A DNA stretch of 64,000 nt from Chlamydiales bacterium STE3 (GCA_011125455.1 VKHO01000025.1:1-64000); one strand, 5' to 3'. Shown: positions 15,849 to 26,954, numbered from the stretch's first letter. Notes: generated by a model from the sequence alone, not told the origin. Translations and numbers: made by a program.

Positions 15849-17630
15849 CTACTTTTTAAATAAATTTTTCAGAATTTCTTCGTTTAAAAAAGCAAAAACT
15901 GGCTGACCATTGGGCGAAAAATAAGGCTGTTGACAATCTAACAGCTGATTAACCAGCTGCTGTGCTTCAGTCACACTCATTAACCCTTTTTTTTGTACAC
16001 TCTTAGCTGCAGCCAAGGCAATTTTCTGATTTTCCCCTTTTTGCCAGCTTAACCCTCCTTCTCCATCTTTCAAAACAGCAACCATTTTCCGGATGACCTC
16101 CTCGCCGTTTTCTGAATTTAAATGTTCGGGTAACGATTCAATGAAGAAAGTGTGCTGCCCAAATTCTCTAATCTCAAAGCCAAGTTTTCCAAAAGCTTGG
16201 AGATGAAGACGCAAGACTGCCGCATCTTCAGGAACAAGTTCAATTGTCACAGGAATTAAAAGAGCTTGGGAACCAAACGCTCCTTGCTGTTCATTTAAAG
16301 ACTTCAAGGCCCTCTCATAAAGAATTCGAGCATAAGCATGATTTTTTTGAATTAAACAAATACCGTCTTGCGCTGAAAAATGCTCTGGAGCATTTTCAAG
16401 AACAATGTAGTCCTTAAAGCTGGCAATACAAAGCGGCTTTAACGCCATTTTGGGAAGCTGAAGAGGCTTTTCTTCAACAACATTTTTAAAAGGTAGAGAG
16501 AATGTTTTTTCTTTTTCAGCGGGCGTGTAGGAGGCATATTGAAAAGAAAAACTAGGAGATCCAGACTCAAACTCCTTAAAAATTTCCTCATTAAGAATAA
16601 TGGGTGTTTTTAAATTCCCTTGTAAAGCGTTTTCAAAAGAACGTGTGATAAACTCCTTGAGTTTATCTTCTCTTCTAAAACGGACCTCTTTTTTTTGCGG
16701 ATGCACATTGATATCAAATTCATCGCATGGCAAGTTTAAATGCAGAACAAAAGCGGGGTAGCGGTTAGGGGGCATTGAAGGGCCATACCCATCTCTTGCG
16801 GCCAAAGAGACTAAAGTCGAAGAGACAAAACGGCCATTTACAAATAAAAACTGCGATTGACGATTAGGACGATGATGAAAAGGTAAACTAAAGTAGCCTT
16901 CCACTTTATACCCATTTTCTTCCCGAGATAAAGGGATAAGCTCTTCAACGAATTCGGAACCCAAGGCATCCCTTGCACGCAGTTTCAACGCTTCGAGAAA
17001 ACCCTGAAGATTTCCCGGGGTGCTAAGCTGCGTTTTGTTGTCTGAGATAAGTTCAAACCGAATATCTGGATGGGCTAAAGAAAGAGCAGTTACACTCTTT
17101 AAAATTTCATTGGCATCGTAGGTAGGAGATTTTTGGAATTTTCGTCGTACGGGCACATTGTAGAATAAGTTTTTGACTTCGATGGTTGTTCCGATGGCTC
17201 GCGGGCATGTTGTACACTTTAAAATACGGCCTCCTTCCACAATTAGCATCGTTCCCAATTCCTCTTGTTGCCCTGCGGTGCGCGTCGTTAGTTGAAACTG
17301 TGAAATGGAGGCAACCGAAGGGAGAGCTTCCCCACGAAAACCCATTGTCATCAGTGCAGAGAGGTCGTCAAAACGCTTGAGCTTTGATGTCGCGTGACGC
17401 TCAATGCAAAGAAGGGCATCATCACGGCTCATCCCACAGCCGTTATCAGTCACACGAATAAGCTGGCGCCCTCCCGTTTTGATTTCAATGGTAATTTCAG
17501 TACTGCCCGCGTCTAAAGCATTTTCAACTAGTTCCTTTACAACTGAAGAAGGATTTTCAATGACCTCTCCAGCAGCAATTTGGTTGATTGTCAGTTCATC
17601 TAGAACGCGAATTTTTGATGCCATAACCAA
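15849..17630 (-). CDS. mutL: DNA mismatch repair protein MutL
   Basis: GHKL ATPase that couples MutS mismatch recognition to repair. ATP-site motifs: VKELVENALDAG (catalytic Glu36), DNGCGM (62-67) and GFRGEAL (about 97-103). The transducer domain reaches about residue 335. A linker and C-terminal dimerisation domain follow. The usual endonuclease-site motif DQHAAHER...E is replaced by QKNHAYARILYE (about 428-439), which loses the Asp and the first Glu, so intrinsic nicking seems unlikely. The start at 17630 or the in-frame ATG at 17624 are both possible. At 593 residues its length is typical. Confidence 0.95.
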   Translation of the reverse strand: MVMASKIRVLDELTINQIAAGEVIENPSSVVKELVENALDAGSTEITIEIKTGGRQLIRVTDNGCGMSRDDALLCIERHATSKLKRFDDLSALMTMGFRGEALPSVASISQFQLTTRTAGQQEELGTMLIVEGGRILKCTTCPRAIGTTIEVKNLFYNVPVRRKFQKSPTYDANEILKSVTALSLAHPDIRFELISDNKTQLSTPGNLQGFLEALKLRARDALGSEFVEELIPLSREENGYKVEGYFSLPFHHRPNRQSQFLFVNGRFVSSTLVSLAARDGYGPSMPPNRYPAFVLHLNLPCDEFDINVHPQKKEVRFRREDKLKEFITRSFENALQGNLKTPIILNEEIFKEFESGSPSFSFQYASYTPAEKEKTFSLPFKNVVEEKPLQLPKMALKPLCIASFKDYIVLENAPEHFSAQDGICLIQKNHAYARILYERALKSLNEQQGAFGSQALLIPVTIELVPEDAAVLRLHLQAFGKLGFEIREFGQHTFFIESLPEHLNSENGEEVIRKMVAVLKDGEGGLSWQKGENQKIALAAAKSVQKKGLMSVTEAQQLVNQLLDCQQPYFSPNGQPVFAFLNEEILKNLFKK

Positions 17631-17824
17631 TAATTTTTATTTTTTTGCTTTAATCCCTGTTTAGATGGATTAGCATACACTAAAAGAACGCAAAAAGGAA
17701 TTAATTATAGGATAAGCAGATCCTTGCTTATAAGATCATTCAGTGTAGGGGAAAAGAACTTTTAAGCTTATCGCAATTAACTTTAGTTCCTAACTAACTC
17801 TCTTTGTTGTAAAATTTAAAAATC

Positions 17825-19063
17825 ATGGAAATACAAGCCTCCGCCATCAATATTGTCAATAAACTAGCCAGGCATGGCTATATCGCCTACTTCGCGGGAG
17901 GATGGGTTCGAGACCTCATTCTAGGGCATCCATCCGAAGATATTGACATTGCTACAAATGCACCAGTAGAGGTGATTCTCGATCTTTTTCCAAGAACGAT
18001 TTTAGTTGGATTAAATTTTGGTGTTGTGGTCGTCGCAATGGATGGCCACCAATTTGAAGTCTCCACCTTCCGCAGAGATGTTGAGTACATAAATGGTCGA
18101 AAGCCCGAGCGAATTGAAAAGGCTTCCCCACAGGAAGATGCTTTAAGAAGAGACTTTACGATCAATGGGATGTTTTACGATCCTATTGAAAATGTGATCC
18201 ATGATTATGTGCAAGGGATGGAAGACATCAAAAAAAAAGTCATCCGCACGATTGGTGATCCCCAAGAAAGGTTTGTAGAAGACCGCCTCCGCATGATTCG
18301 TGCCTTCCGCTTTGCGGCTCGTTTTGAATTTACCATCACTTTAGAAACTCAAGAAGCTATCGAAGAAAATGCCGATACGCTTTTTCCCTCAGTTGCAATC
18401 GAAAGAGTCTGGCAAGAATTTTGCAAAATGAGTGCCTACAGCCATTTCGATCAGGCTCTTATCGAAATGCACCGTTTAAAACTGCTTCCTGTTATCTTTC
18501 CTTCTTTAGCAAAAGTGCACTTAACTGATCTTAAAAAAAGAGTCCGCCCTTTAAATCGCTACCCTAAAAGGTTTCCAACCGTTCTCTTTTTATTAGAACT
18601 TTTTCCTGATGCTTCTGGGCAAGAGCTATTTGCTCTTTGTCGTTATTTAAAAATTCCTGTCAAAGATCAAAAATTGCTAGAATTTTTTTATCAGAGTCGG
18701 GAAAAATTTCTCCGAAATAGCGATAAAGGATTGGAACTCGTCGATTGGGCAAGATTCTATGCGCATAATGAATCTGAGCTTTTTATTCAGATAGCTCTTA
18801 TTCATCTAGAAAAGGATGAAGCGATTCAATTTAAGGAAAAACATGTGGCTCGCCAAACTTTACTTGCTAGCCATGTCCAACGTTTAAAAGATAAAACCCC
18901 TCTTATTTCTTCTGCAGCCTTAAAAGAAGAAGGCATTTCTCCAGGCAAGCAAATGGGCCTGTTATTGAAAGAAGCAGAGGATTACGCGATCAATCATGAT
19001 ACGGAAAACGTTGCAGAAGTTATCCACCACCTCAAACAATCGATCAATTGGCCTAAATCCTAA
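17825..19063 (+). CDS. pcnB: Poly(A) polymerase / CCA-adding family nucleotidyltransferase
   Basis: Class II nucleotidyltransferase. The N-terminal catalytic head has GGWVRDLILG and the metal-binding DIDIAT motif, followed by RRDFTINGMFYDP and a tRNA/poly(A)-type second domain with RMIRAFRFAARF. At 412 residues it suits either PcnB or a CCA enzyme. Chlamydiae normally carry two such genes, and motif reading alone does not separate poly(A) polymerase from CCA-adding activity, so pcnB is the more likely but not certain call. Its TAA overlaps the next gene's ATG (TAATG), showing translational coupling. Confidence 0.85.
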   Translation: MEIQASAINIVNKLARHGYIAYFAGGWVRDLILGHPSEDIDIATNAPVEVILDLFPRTILVGLNFGVVVVAMDGHQFEVSTFRRDVEYINGRKPERIEKASPQEDALRRDFTINGMFYDPIENVIHDYVQGMEDIKKKVIRTIGDPQERFVEDRLRMIRAFRFAARFEFTITLETQEAIEENADTLFPSVAIERVWQEFCKMSAYSHFDQALIEMHRLKLLPVIFPSLAKVHLTDLKKRVRPLNRYPKRFPTVLFLLELFPDASGQELFALCRYLKIPVKDQKLLEFFYQSREKFLRNSDKGLELVDWARFYAHNESELFIQIALIHLEKDEAIQFKEKHVARQTLLASHVQRLKDKTPLISSAALKEEGISPGKQMGLLLKEAEDYAINHDTENVAEVIHHLKQSINWPKS

Positions 19064-19797
19064 TGCGCACAATTACCAGCCTTTCTAATCCCTACATTAA
19101 ACATCTCACTAAGCTTCGCCAAAATGCTTTTTACCGAAAACAGGAAAAAAGAGCGGTCATAGAAGGGAAGCATTTAGTCTATGAGCATTCGTATCTTCAT
19201 GCCCTCTTAGTGACCGACAAAGCATTAATTCCAGCATCTACAAACGCTAAAGGAATCTACCTTATCGATGAAGCCATTATGCGCAAAATAAGCGGGACAG
19301 AGCATCCTGAAGGAATTATTGCAGAAGTGAATCTCCCCGATGAATCCCCACTTATTCATTGTCAATCTCTTTTAGCTTTAGATGGCGTGAGCGATCCAGG
19401 AAATCTAGGAACGCTTTTTCGAACAGCTTGTGCCTTTGGCTGGCCGGGCATTTTTCTTCTGCCCAATTGCTGTGATCCATTTAATGACAAAGCGCTCCGC
19501 GCAGCTAAGGGAGCCACTTTCAAAATACCGTTTAGACAGGGCAGCTTTAATGAACTCAAAGAAATTGCAGAAATTTCTAAACTAAAGCCTTTATGTGCAG
19601 ACTTATCAGGCTCCCCTCCAGAGACCTTTTCTTCTGAGAATATTCTTCTTGTCATCGGCAATGAATCAAAAGGCCTCTCTCATGAGGTAAAAGCGTACTG
19701 CAAAGCAATTACCTTGCCTATGCAGGATATGGAATCCCTTAACGCTTCTGTTGCAGGGGGGATTCTCCTATACCTTTTTAGGAAGTCTTTGCTGTAA
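19063..19797 (+). CDS. SpoU/TrmH-family RNA 2'-O-methyltransferase
   Basis: SPOUT-fold SAM-dependent RNA methyltransferase (244 residues). An N-terminal RNA-binding part is followed by motif 1 DPGNLGTLFRTACAFG, motif 2 LVIGNESKGLS and motif 3 LNASVAGGILLY, which form the trefoil-knot SAM site. It is closest in style to the TrmH/RlmB group; the substrate nucleotide cannot be told from sequence. It is coupled to pcnB by a one-base overlap. Its 3' end overlaps the convergent frameshifted membrane gene by 30 bases. Confidence 0.92.
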   Translation: MRTITSLSNPYIKHLTKLRQNAFYRKQEKRAVIEGKHLVYEHSYLHALLVTDKALIPASTNAKGIYLIDEAIMRKISGTEHPEGIIAEVNLPDESPLIHCQSLLALDGVSDPGNLGTLFRTACAFGWPGIFLLPNCCDPFNDKALRAAKGATFKIPFRQGSFNELKEIAEISKLKPLCADLSGSPPETFSSENILLVIGNESKGLSHEVKAYCKAITLPMQDMESLNASVAGGILLYLFRKSLL

Positions 19798-20212
19798 TCC
19801 CGTATTGGCATTTTCTATGGAAGCAATATGCCAATTTAAAGCTTCCTGTGCTTTTGCAATTTTTTTGTTGGTGCCAATAGCCGAGGAATGCTTAGAATCA
19901 GTAGCCTTTATCTCCGTTTTATAGGCCCAAATAAGTCCGAAAATAGGGATAATGCACTTGGCTAAAGCTCTAGAAAGCTTTAGCGTATCGATCATCTTCT
20001 CAAGATGATCTAATTTCTTTACTTCATATTCAAGACGACTCAGATCCTGTGCAGTAAATTTTCTTTCCTTGTTCCTCTTTTGACCTATGATAGTGATAGG
20101 TAAAAAAGAGGGCGTGGACGGCAGCTCTGATGCCTAAAATAGGTTGAACCACTGCAAAAACCGCCATACCCATCACGACCCCGAATGTTTTTAAGACCTC
20201 AAATGAACTCAT
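19768..20212 (-). pseudogene. Frameshifted small two-span membrane protein
   Basis: Two minus-strand open frames appear to be one gene. The first (20212-20030, 60 residues) begins with ATG and a hydrophobic segment (VVMGMAVFAVVQPILG). The second frame is open from within the first and reads QDLSRLEYEVKKLDHLEKM, then IIPIFGLIWAY, to a stop at 19768. Joining needs a +1 shift, that is one extra base here; a T6 run and nearby A-runs between about 20060 and 20110 are candidate sites. The joined product would be about 145 residues: a membrane span, a charged coiled-coil-like linker, a second span and a polar tail. Family unknown. Sequencing error, true decay and programmed frameshifting are all possible. 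Confidence 0.55.
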
Positions 20213-20422
20213 AAGAAATTCCTTTTTTTATGAATAAAAAAAGCATAAAACACAATTAAAATTTATTACATTTTATTAATTTAAAAACAATCTGATTAAA
20301 ATTTTAGGCATAAATGAACAACAACATGTTGTTTAAACATATTCCCTTAAAGAAAGGGTTTTTATAAACTATTTTAATCTTATCAGTTCTATGTAGTATA
20401 ATAATCTTGACGTAAATAGAGA

Positions 20423-21541
20423 ATGTATAAAATGAGTAAAAAATGGATTGCCTGTGATATAGAAGACTCTTTTTTTGGAGATAGCCGAAAACTCCATAAA
20501 CATGAAAAAAAGAAACTGCAATCTAAAGATCGTTCGAAATTCAAAAAAACAGATCAAAGCAAACTTTTTCAAAAAAATACTAAGCCAGAAGAAGAGTCCC
20601 TTAAAGCAGGTAAGGTCCTCTCTATTACACCTCAAGGTTTCCAAGTGCAACATGAAGGAAGCCTCTATGCTTGCTCTTTAAGAGGCATTTTAAAAAAAGA
20701 AAAAACCCTACAAAAAAACCTTGTTACAGTTGGTGATACTGTTCTCTTTGAAATCCTTCAGGGAAATGAAGGAGCAATTGCTCACGTCGAACCAAGAAAA
20801 TCTGTTTTATCACGAGCTGACAACCTATCTAGAAAAAAAGAGCAACTTATTGCCGCTAATATTGATATTGTTTTTATTGTCTCCTCAGTTGTGGTCCCCA
20901 CTTTAAAAACGACACTTATTGATCGTTACATTATTGCTGCAGAAAAAGGGGGAATGGAGCCCGTGGTGGTGATTAACAAAATCGATCTTCTCGACAAACC
21001 TTCATCCGACGCAGAAAACGAACGTGAGCTATTAGAACTCTTAAAACGCAGCTATTCTCAAGCAGGTGTCAAAGTCCTCGCTGTCAGTACGGTTACAGGA
21101 GCTGGAATTGAAGAGCTAAAGCAAATAATGAAAGATAAAACTTCTGTTTTCTCCGGACAATCAGGGGTGGGAAAAACTTCTATCATTAATCGACTTCTCG
21201 GATCGGAATATAAAATTGGCACCACTGTGGAAAGAACAAAAAAAGGCTCCCATACCACTACAACAACGCAATTAATTCCTTTGGAACAAGGAGGATTTTG
21301 CATTGACACTCCAGGAATTAAAAGCTTTGGAGTTTGGAATTTGCAACTTGAAGAGATTGAAGCCTACTTTTCTGAAATTCATGAAATGGGACTTCAATGC
21401 AAGTTTCCAGACTGTACGCATACTCAAGAAGAGGACTGTGCCGTCATTCATGCTGTAGAGAATGGAGATATTCTTCCTCCTCGTTATCTTTCTTATCTTT
21501 CGTTAAGAGAGAGTGTTAAAGAAAATTACCTGCGCCGTTGA
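20423..21541 (+). CDS. rsgA: Ribosome small subunit-dependent GTPase RsgA
   Basis: Circularly permuted GTPase that acts in late 30S subunit maturation. An OB fold (about 60-120) precedes motifs in permuted order: NKIDLLD (G4), FSGQSGVGKTSIINRLLG (G1), a T-rich switch (G2) and DTPGIKSFG (G3). The C-terminal zinc-binding part has LQCKFPDCTHTQEEDC. At 372 residues it is longer than most because of a basic N-terminal extension of about 55 residues rich in Lys. The start may be 20423 or the ATG at 20432. Confidence 0.94.
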   Translation: MYKMSKKWIACDIEDSFFGDSRKLHKHEKKKLQSKDRSKFKKTDQSKLFQKNTKPEEESLKAGKVLSITPQGFQVQHEGSLYACSLRGILKKEKTLQKNLVTVGDTVLFEILQGNEGAIAHVEPRKSVLSRADNLSRKKEQLIAANIDIVFIVSSVVVPTLKTTLIDRYIIAAEKGGMEPVVVINKIDLLDKPSSDAENERELLELLKRSYSQAGVKVLAVSTVTGAGIEELKQIMKDKTSVFSGQSGVGKTSIINRLLGSEYKIGTTVERTKKGSHTTTTTQLIPLEQGGFCIDTPGIKSFGVWNLQLEEIEAYFSEIHEMGLQCKFPDCTHTQEEDCAVIHAVENGDILPPRYLSYLSLRESVKENYLRR

Positions 21542-21593
21542 AGTTGTTTTTAAAAGTTTGTCGCTGTATTTTTATATTTTGTTCTCTACGTAA

Positions 21594-22936
<1,343 letters not shown>

Positions 22937-22937
<1 letters not shown>

Positions 22938-23932
22938 TGGATACAATAGACACAAGCCTCGATTTGCTCAAACGTCCAAGAAGAAATCGGCGCACTGCAA
23001 GCATTCGTAGTTTGGTTAGGGAAACTCACCTTTTGCCGGAGCAGCTTATCGCCCCTTTATTTATCATTGAGGGAACCCAAATCCAACAAGAAATCTCTAG
23101 CTTACCAGAAGTCTGTCGCCTTAGTATTGATCTTTTAGTCAAAGAAGTGATTCACCTTTACGAGCTAGGCATTAGGGCTGTGGATCTTTTTCCCGTTATC
23201 CATCCGGAGCAAAAAAGCAGGATGGGATGTGAAGCCTTAAATGAGGAAGGACTTTTAGCTCGCGCTTTGAGAACTTTAAAAAAAGAAATTCCTGAAATGT
23301 GCTTAATGGTTGATGTGGCTTTAGATCCCTATACTGATCATGGCCATGATGGCCTTATTAATTCTGAAGGCATTATTTTGAATGATGAAACGATTGCTGT
23401 TTTGGCAAAAATGTCTGTTTTAGCTGCTGAAAATGGAGCAGATATCGTAGCTCCTAGCGACATGATGGATGGTAGAGTTGCCTCCATACGCCAAGCGCTT
23501 GATCAACAGGGCTTCCAGCAAGTAGGAATCCTCTCTTACGCAGCAAAATATGCATCGGCTCTGTACGGTCCTTTTAGAGAAGCTCTGGGTTCTGCCCCAA
23601 AATTCGGTGACAAAAAAAGTTACCAGATGGATCCCTCTAATGTACGTGAGGCCCTTCGTGAATGTGCTTTAGATGAAGAAGAGGGGGCTGATATGCTACT
23701 AATAAAACCAGCTCTTGCTTACCTTGATGTGCTTTCTAAAGTAAGAGAGCAGTCCAATCTTCCTCTAGGAGCATACCATGTCAGCGGTGAATACGCCATG
23801 GTTAAAGCTGCAGCCCTTAATGGTTGGATTGATGGCAAAAGAGTGATGATGGAACATCTCCTTGCAATTCGACGTGCGGGAGCTGACTTTATCTTGACTT
23901 ATGCAGCAGCAGAGATTGCCGCTCAACTTTGA
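22937..23932 (+). CDS. hemB: Delta-aminolevulinic acid dehydratase (porphobilinogen synthase)
   Basis: Condenses two 5-aminolevulinates to porphobilinogen in haem synthesis. Active-site features: SDMMDGRV, YAAKYASALYGPFREA and the Schiff-base lysine in LLIKPALAYLDV, then YHVSGEYAMVKAA. The metal site reads VDVALDPYTDHGHDG, with Ala and Asp where zinc-type enzymes have cysteines, so it is the zinc-independent (Mg-type) class. At 331 residues its length is normal. It is translationally coupled to eno through a one-base overlap. Confidence 0.96.
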
Positions 23933-23942
23933 AAAGCTTAAC

Positions 23943-26099
23943 TTATTGCCGTTGATCGTTGATGAGTTCATAGAGGCTTTGGCCATTACCAGCAATTACA
24001 CCAATATCTCGTAACCATGCTGACATCGAATACCCCCAACGCTTACGGCTGCTCCTCGTAAAAAAGATATCCAAAGGCATGGAAAGAGCAATCCCCTTGT
24101 CATGGTAGATCGATCCGTTAATCACATCTTTTGCGTTCGTGTGGGTATACCAAACTGTCATGCGCAACCCACTTGGGAAATAGCGCGAAACTTCATAGCG
24201 AACGCCATAGTCTCGAGCGAGAAAACGCCCAATTTTTATCCTAAAATCCAGCTCTAGAAATTTTGAATCGTAATAAAGATTCAGAAAATATTGAGAACCA
24301 TAATTAAAGGATTCCCAAGAAGGATGAAAACCATGAAGTTTTCTCACTTTATCCGTAAAGCCTAACGGTGATGTGTAGGATCGTTTTTTAAATAAGGCCC
24401 CTTCCAAGCCTACAGCAAAGCAACTTCCTACAGGATAGTAAAGAATTTCTGAAGCAAGGCCAGCATATGCTACTTCGAAATATCCTAACGCAAAGCGAGA
24501 ATAGAAGCCCTTACCCACATTCCAACATTTTTGAATGTAGGCTTCATCAACAGTAACTCCCGCCCGCTGGTAGTAGCGGACGATATCCGTGCGCACATTA
24601 ATCAGTTGCGAGGGATTTAGGCGATCGGTCGAACTGAGTTGATACAGGTCAGAAATGAAATTGTAGCCTAATAGCACAGAGTAGTAAACACCGGAGGGGA
24701 AGTACCCATCAATGCCAGCATGGATTCCAAGAGAGTATTTAAATTTTCCTTTTGAGCTGCCAAAGAACGTATGAATTTTTGGTAGGAGAAGGAATTCCCA
24801 GAGATCTCTTCTTTTGTGATAAAGGCGTCGATAGGAATAGGGATCCGGATAGCTTACCTCAGAAAGCGGGGTAAGAATTTTTAATTCGTAGGCACAGACT
24901 TGCCTACAAGTAAATTGCCGCACGTGTTGCATACAGTAGCTGTATTGCTGGATAGGAAAGCCCTCAGCATCCATGATCACAAGAACTCGATCGATGTCTG
25001 CAGGAACCAGATTTGCTAAAAGATAATTTAAACGATTGCGCACCTCTTCTTTTAAACGGTAGGCCTCATTATAAATGCGCAGCCTTAAAGTTTTATTTTG
25101 GCATTCATCATAGCCAATCCAGCAGTCAAGCAGTTCCAAACTTTGCGCTTTGAAAGCAAATGCCAATTCTTCTACGAATACTCTTTCAGGGCGTGTTCCA
25201 CAAAGGGGCTGTGTATTCACTGGAGCTTTATAGGGAAGAGGATCATCAACCTTGGGAAGTAAACCCTTCGTATAGCCAAAATTGTAATACGTGGAGACAG
25301 AAGCTGCTAGTTTACGCCCACGCACATAACTTAGGGTAAAATCTAAAGAGCCAAAAAGCCGATACTTCAGACCAAAATTAATATGTGTTTTGCGTTTTCT
25401 TCCTTTGGGATGTTTTTCAAAATCTTCATGCTCATAGCGTGTAGCATCATATTCTGCAGCAATACTTAAACCCTCTAGCCATGGGATGCATGAGCGTCTA
25501 AAAGGCATCCAAGAAATACCCCCAAACCACTTATGCAGGCGATCTCCCCCATAACCCACACTCACCTCGGCATCTTCTTTCAAAAAGACTTGGGTGGCCA
25601 CAATGTAATGCGCTTTAAAGTTCCGCGTCCCCATAAAATCTTCCAAGCCTATCGCAAGCCCTGGCAGTTTATAATCACTAGATTCTGGACTGAACAAAGA
25701 CAGCTTTACGTTCGCACCTTTATCTGACATGTCCCCAAAACCCAATGGAGAGAGAATGGGATCATCGACACCGATAAAAATCCGGTAATTGCCAGAAATT
25801 TCCAAAAAATCTGTTAGCTGACAGCGCAGGTTGTAGTTTCTATAAGGGGGCACATAAGAATAACCAAAAGCTAACTCGCCTTCGCCGCTCATCCTAGCAG
25901 AAGGCATGTTGAAATAGCCTCCTTGCAATAAATGGTTATAAGTCACTGGCAAGCGGTCGTTAATTTGGCGATTCCAATAATCGACAATCGTGAGGTCGCG
26001 AAAAAGATCGCCGCCATCCCCTCGCCAGTCCGCTTTGACCGGAATAGGAAAGAAAAATGCTAACGCACAGAAAATAATCAATAAAACGCGCATGTTCAT
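23943..26099 (-). CDS. YjbH-like outer membrane beta-barrel protein
   Basis: A 718-residue protein with a signal peptide (about 1-23). The N-terminal half has GGYFNMPSARMSGEGELAFG followed by alternating strands rich in Tyr and Gly (RYRLFGSLDFTLSYVRGRK), characteristic of the YjbH family. In E. coli YjbH is an outer membrane lipoprotein in the yjbEFGH exopolysaccharide operon. No lipobox is evident here. The partner genes yjbE, yjbF and yjbG are not adjacent. It converges on hemB with an 11-base spacer. Its role in Chlamydiales is unknown; an outer membrane barrel is the safest statement. Confidence 0.78.
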   Translation of the reverse strand: MNMRVLLIIFCALAFFFPIPVKADWRGDGGDLFRDLTIVDYWNRQINDRLPVTYNHLLQGGYFNMPSARMSGEGELAFGYSYVPPYRNYNLRCQLTDFLEISGNYRIFIGVDDPILSPLGFGDMSDKGANVKLSLFSPESSDYKLPGLAIGLEDFMGTRNFKAHYIVATQVFLKEDAEVSVGYGGDRLHKWFGGISWMPFRRSCIPWLEGLSIAAEYDATRYEHEDFEKHPKGRKRKTHINFGLKYRLFGSLDFTLSYVRGRKLAASVSTYYNFGYTKGLLPKVDDPLPYKAPVNTQPLCGTRPERVFVEELAFAFKAQSLELLDCWIGYDECQNKTLRLRIYNEAYRLKEEVRNRLNYLLANLVPADIDRVLVIMDAEGFPIQQYSYCMQHVRQFTCRQVCAYELKILTPLSEVSYPDPYSYRRLYHKRRDLWEFLLLPKIHTFFGSSKGKFKYSLGIHAGIDGYFPSGVYYSVLLGYNFISDLYQLSSTDRLNPSQLINVRTDIVRYYQRAGVTVDEAYIQKCWNVGKGFYSRFALGYFEVAYAGLASEILYYPVGSCFAVGLEGALFKKRSYTSPLGFTDKVRKLHGFHPSWESFNYGSQYFLNLYYDSKFLELDFRIKIGRFLARDYGVRYEVSRYFPSGLRMTVWYTHTNAKDVINGSIYHDKGIALSMPLDIFFTRSSRKRWGYSMSAWLRDIGVIAGNGQSLYELINDQRQ

Positions 26100-26564
26100 G
26101 TGACAATTTTAAAACGAAGTAAGAGGCATAATAACTGCAATGTTGAAAAATCTAAAGCTTTAAAAGTTAAATGATCGCACATCAAGGATAAGTTTCTTAA
26201 GGAAAGGGCTTCCTTTTATAATAAAGAACCAACTAAAGCATCAAAAACCAGAAGATTCTGTTTATTATTTTAAAAATTAAAATGGCAACTAATGGCAAAA
26301 GATTAGTTTTTTTTAAACTTTTTTTTGCTATCGCAACTTGCTAATTATGTTCTACTTAAGGCAAAAAAACTAAACTATTAAACTATAATAATTAATGATT
26401 AATATAAAATTTGCTTGACAAGCCATAAAGCCTCTCTTATGGTGAAATTAAATGCAATTACCTTACGATTAAGTTTTCATAGCAATTCCAAATGCTTCTT
26501 CCTTACTTTTTTTAAATTTGTCCTAAATGGTTTATTCAAAAAAGTGTTTTAAGAGGAGGTTCCA
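26100..26564. other. 465-base AT-rich intergenic region upstream of hctB
   Basis: No supportable open frame or RNA gene is visible. It separates the divergent YjbH-like gene and hctB, so it must carry both upstream regions. Apart from the promoter candidate at 26415-26443 and the hctB ribosome binding site (GAGGAGG, 26551-26557), nothing else stands out except poly-A/T tracts. Confidence 0.7.
26415..26443 (+). promoter_or_regulatory. Candidate housekeeping-sigma promoter of hctB
   Basis: TTGACA (26415-26420), then 17 bases, then TATGGT (26438-26443). The -35 is a perfect consensus match and the -10 matches four of six. It lies about 120 bases before the hctB ATG. I did not see a convincing sigma-28-type element (TAAAGTTT-N-GCCGATAA) here, although hctB of C. 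trachomatis is known to use sigma-28. Confidence 0.4.
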
Positions 26565-26954
26565 ATGGCTACAAGATCAACAGCAAGAAGATCAACAACA
26601 AAAAGATCTTCAACAGCAACAAAAAGCAAACCTGCTAGCAAAAGCGCAGGTCATCGTCAAGGCATGACACGCTCAGAAGCAGGTCGCCTTGGTGCTATCG
26701 CCCGCTGGGGCAAAAGCAGCGTTAAATCTGCCGGCCGTAAAGCAACAACAAGCCGCGGCAGATCTATCAATCGCAAAACCGCAAGCCGTGTAAGCACAAG
26801 CCGTCTTGGCCTAACACAGGCAAAAAGCAGCCCAAAAGCTCATGCTTCAAAAAGCACTGCTTCTAAAGCAAGAGGTGCAACTTCTAAAGCTAAAGCCCCA
26901 GCAAGAAGAAGTACAGCAAGAAGAAGCACAAGCTCAAGATCCTCTGGGAGATAA
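26565..26954 (+). CDS. hctB: Histone H1-like DNA-compacting protein Hc2
   Basis: A 129-residue, extremely basic protein made of Ala, Ser, Thr, Arg and Lys, with repeats such as ARRSTARRST at both ends. Such proteins condense the chromosome in the infectious elementary body of Chlamydiales. A central conserved island, MTRSEAGRLGAIARWG (about 35-50), differs from the repeat and resembles short KGG/GRLGG-type motifs. A strong GAGGAGG site precedes the ATG by seven bases. Expression is expected late in development, inferred from the family. Confidence 0.87.
   Translation: MATRSTARRSTTKRSSTATKSKPASKSAGHRQGMTRSEAGRLGAIARWGKSSVKSAGRKATTSRGRSINRKTASRVSTSRLGLTQAKSSPKAHASKSTASKARGATSKAKAPARRSTARRSTSSRSSGR

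Noticed and set aside
20344-20363. Possible terminator CCCTT...AAGGG with five T upstream of rsgA
   Set aside because: Stem of only five A/T-closed pairs, and no plus-strand gene ends nearby.
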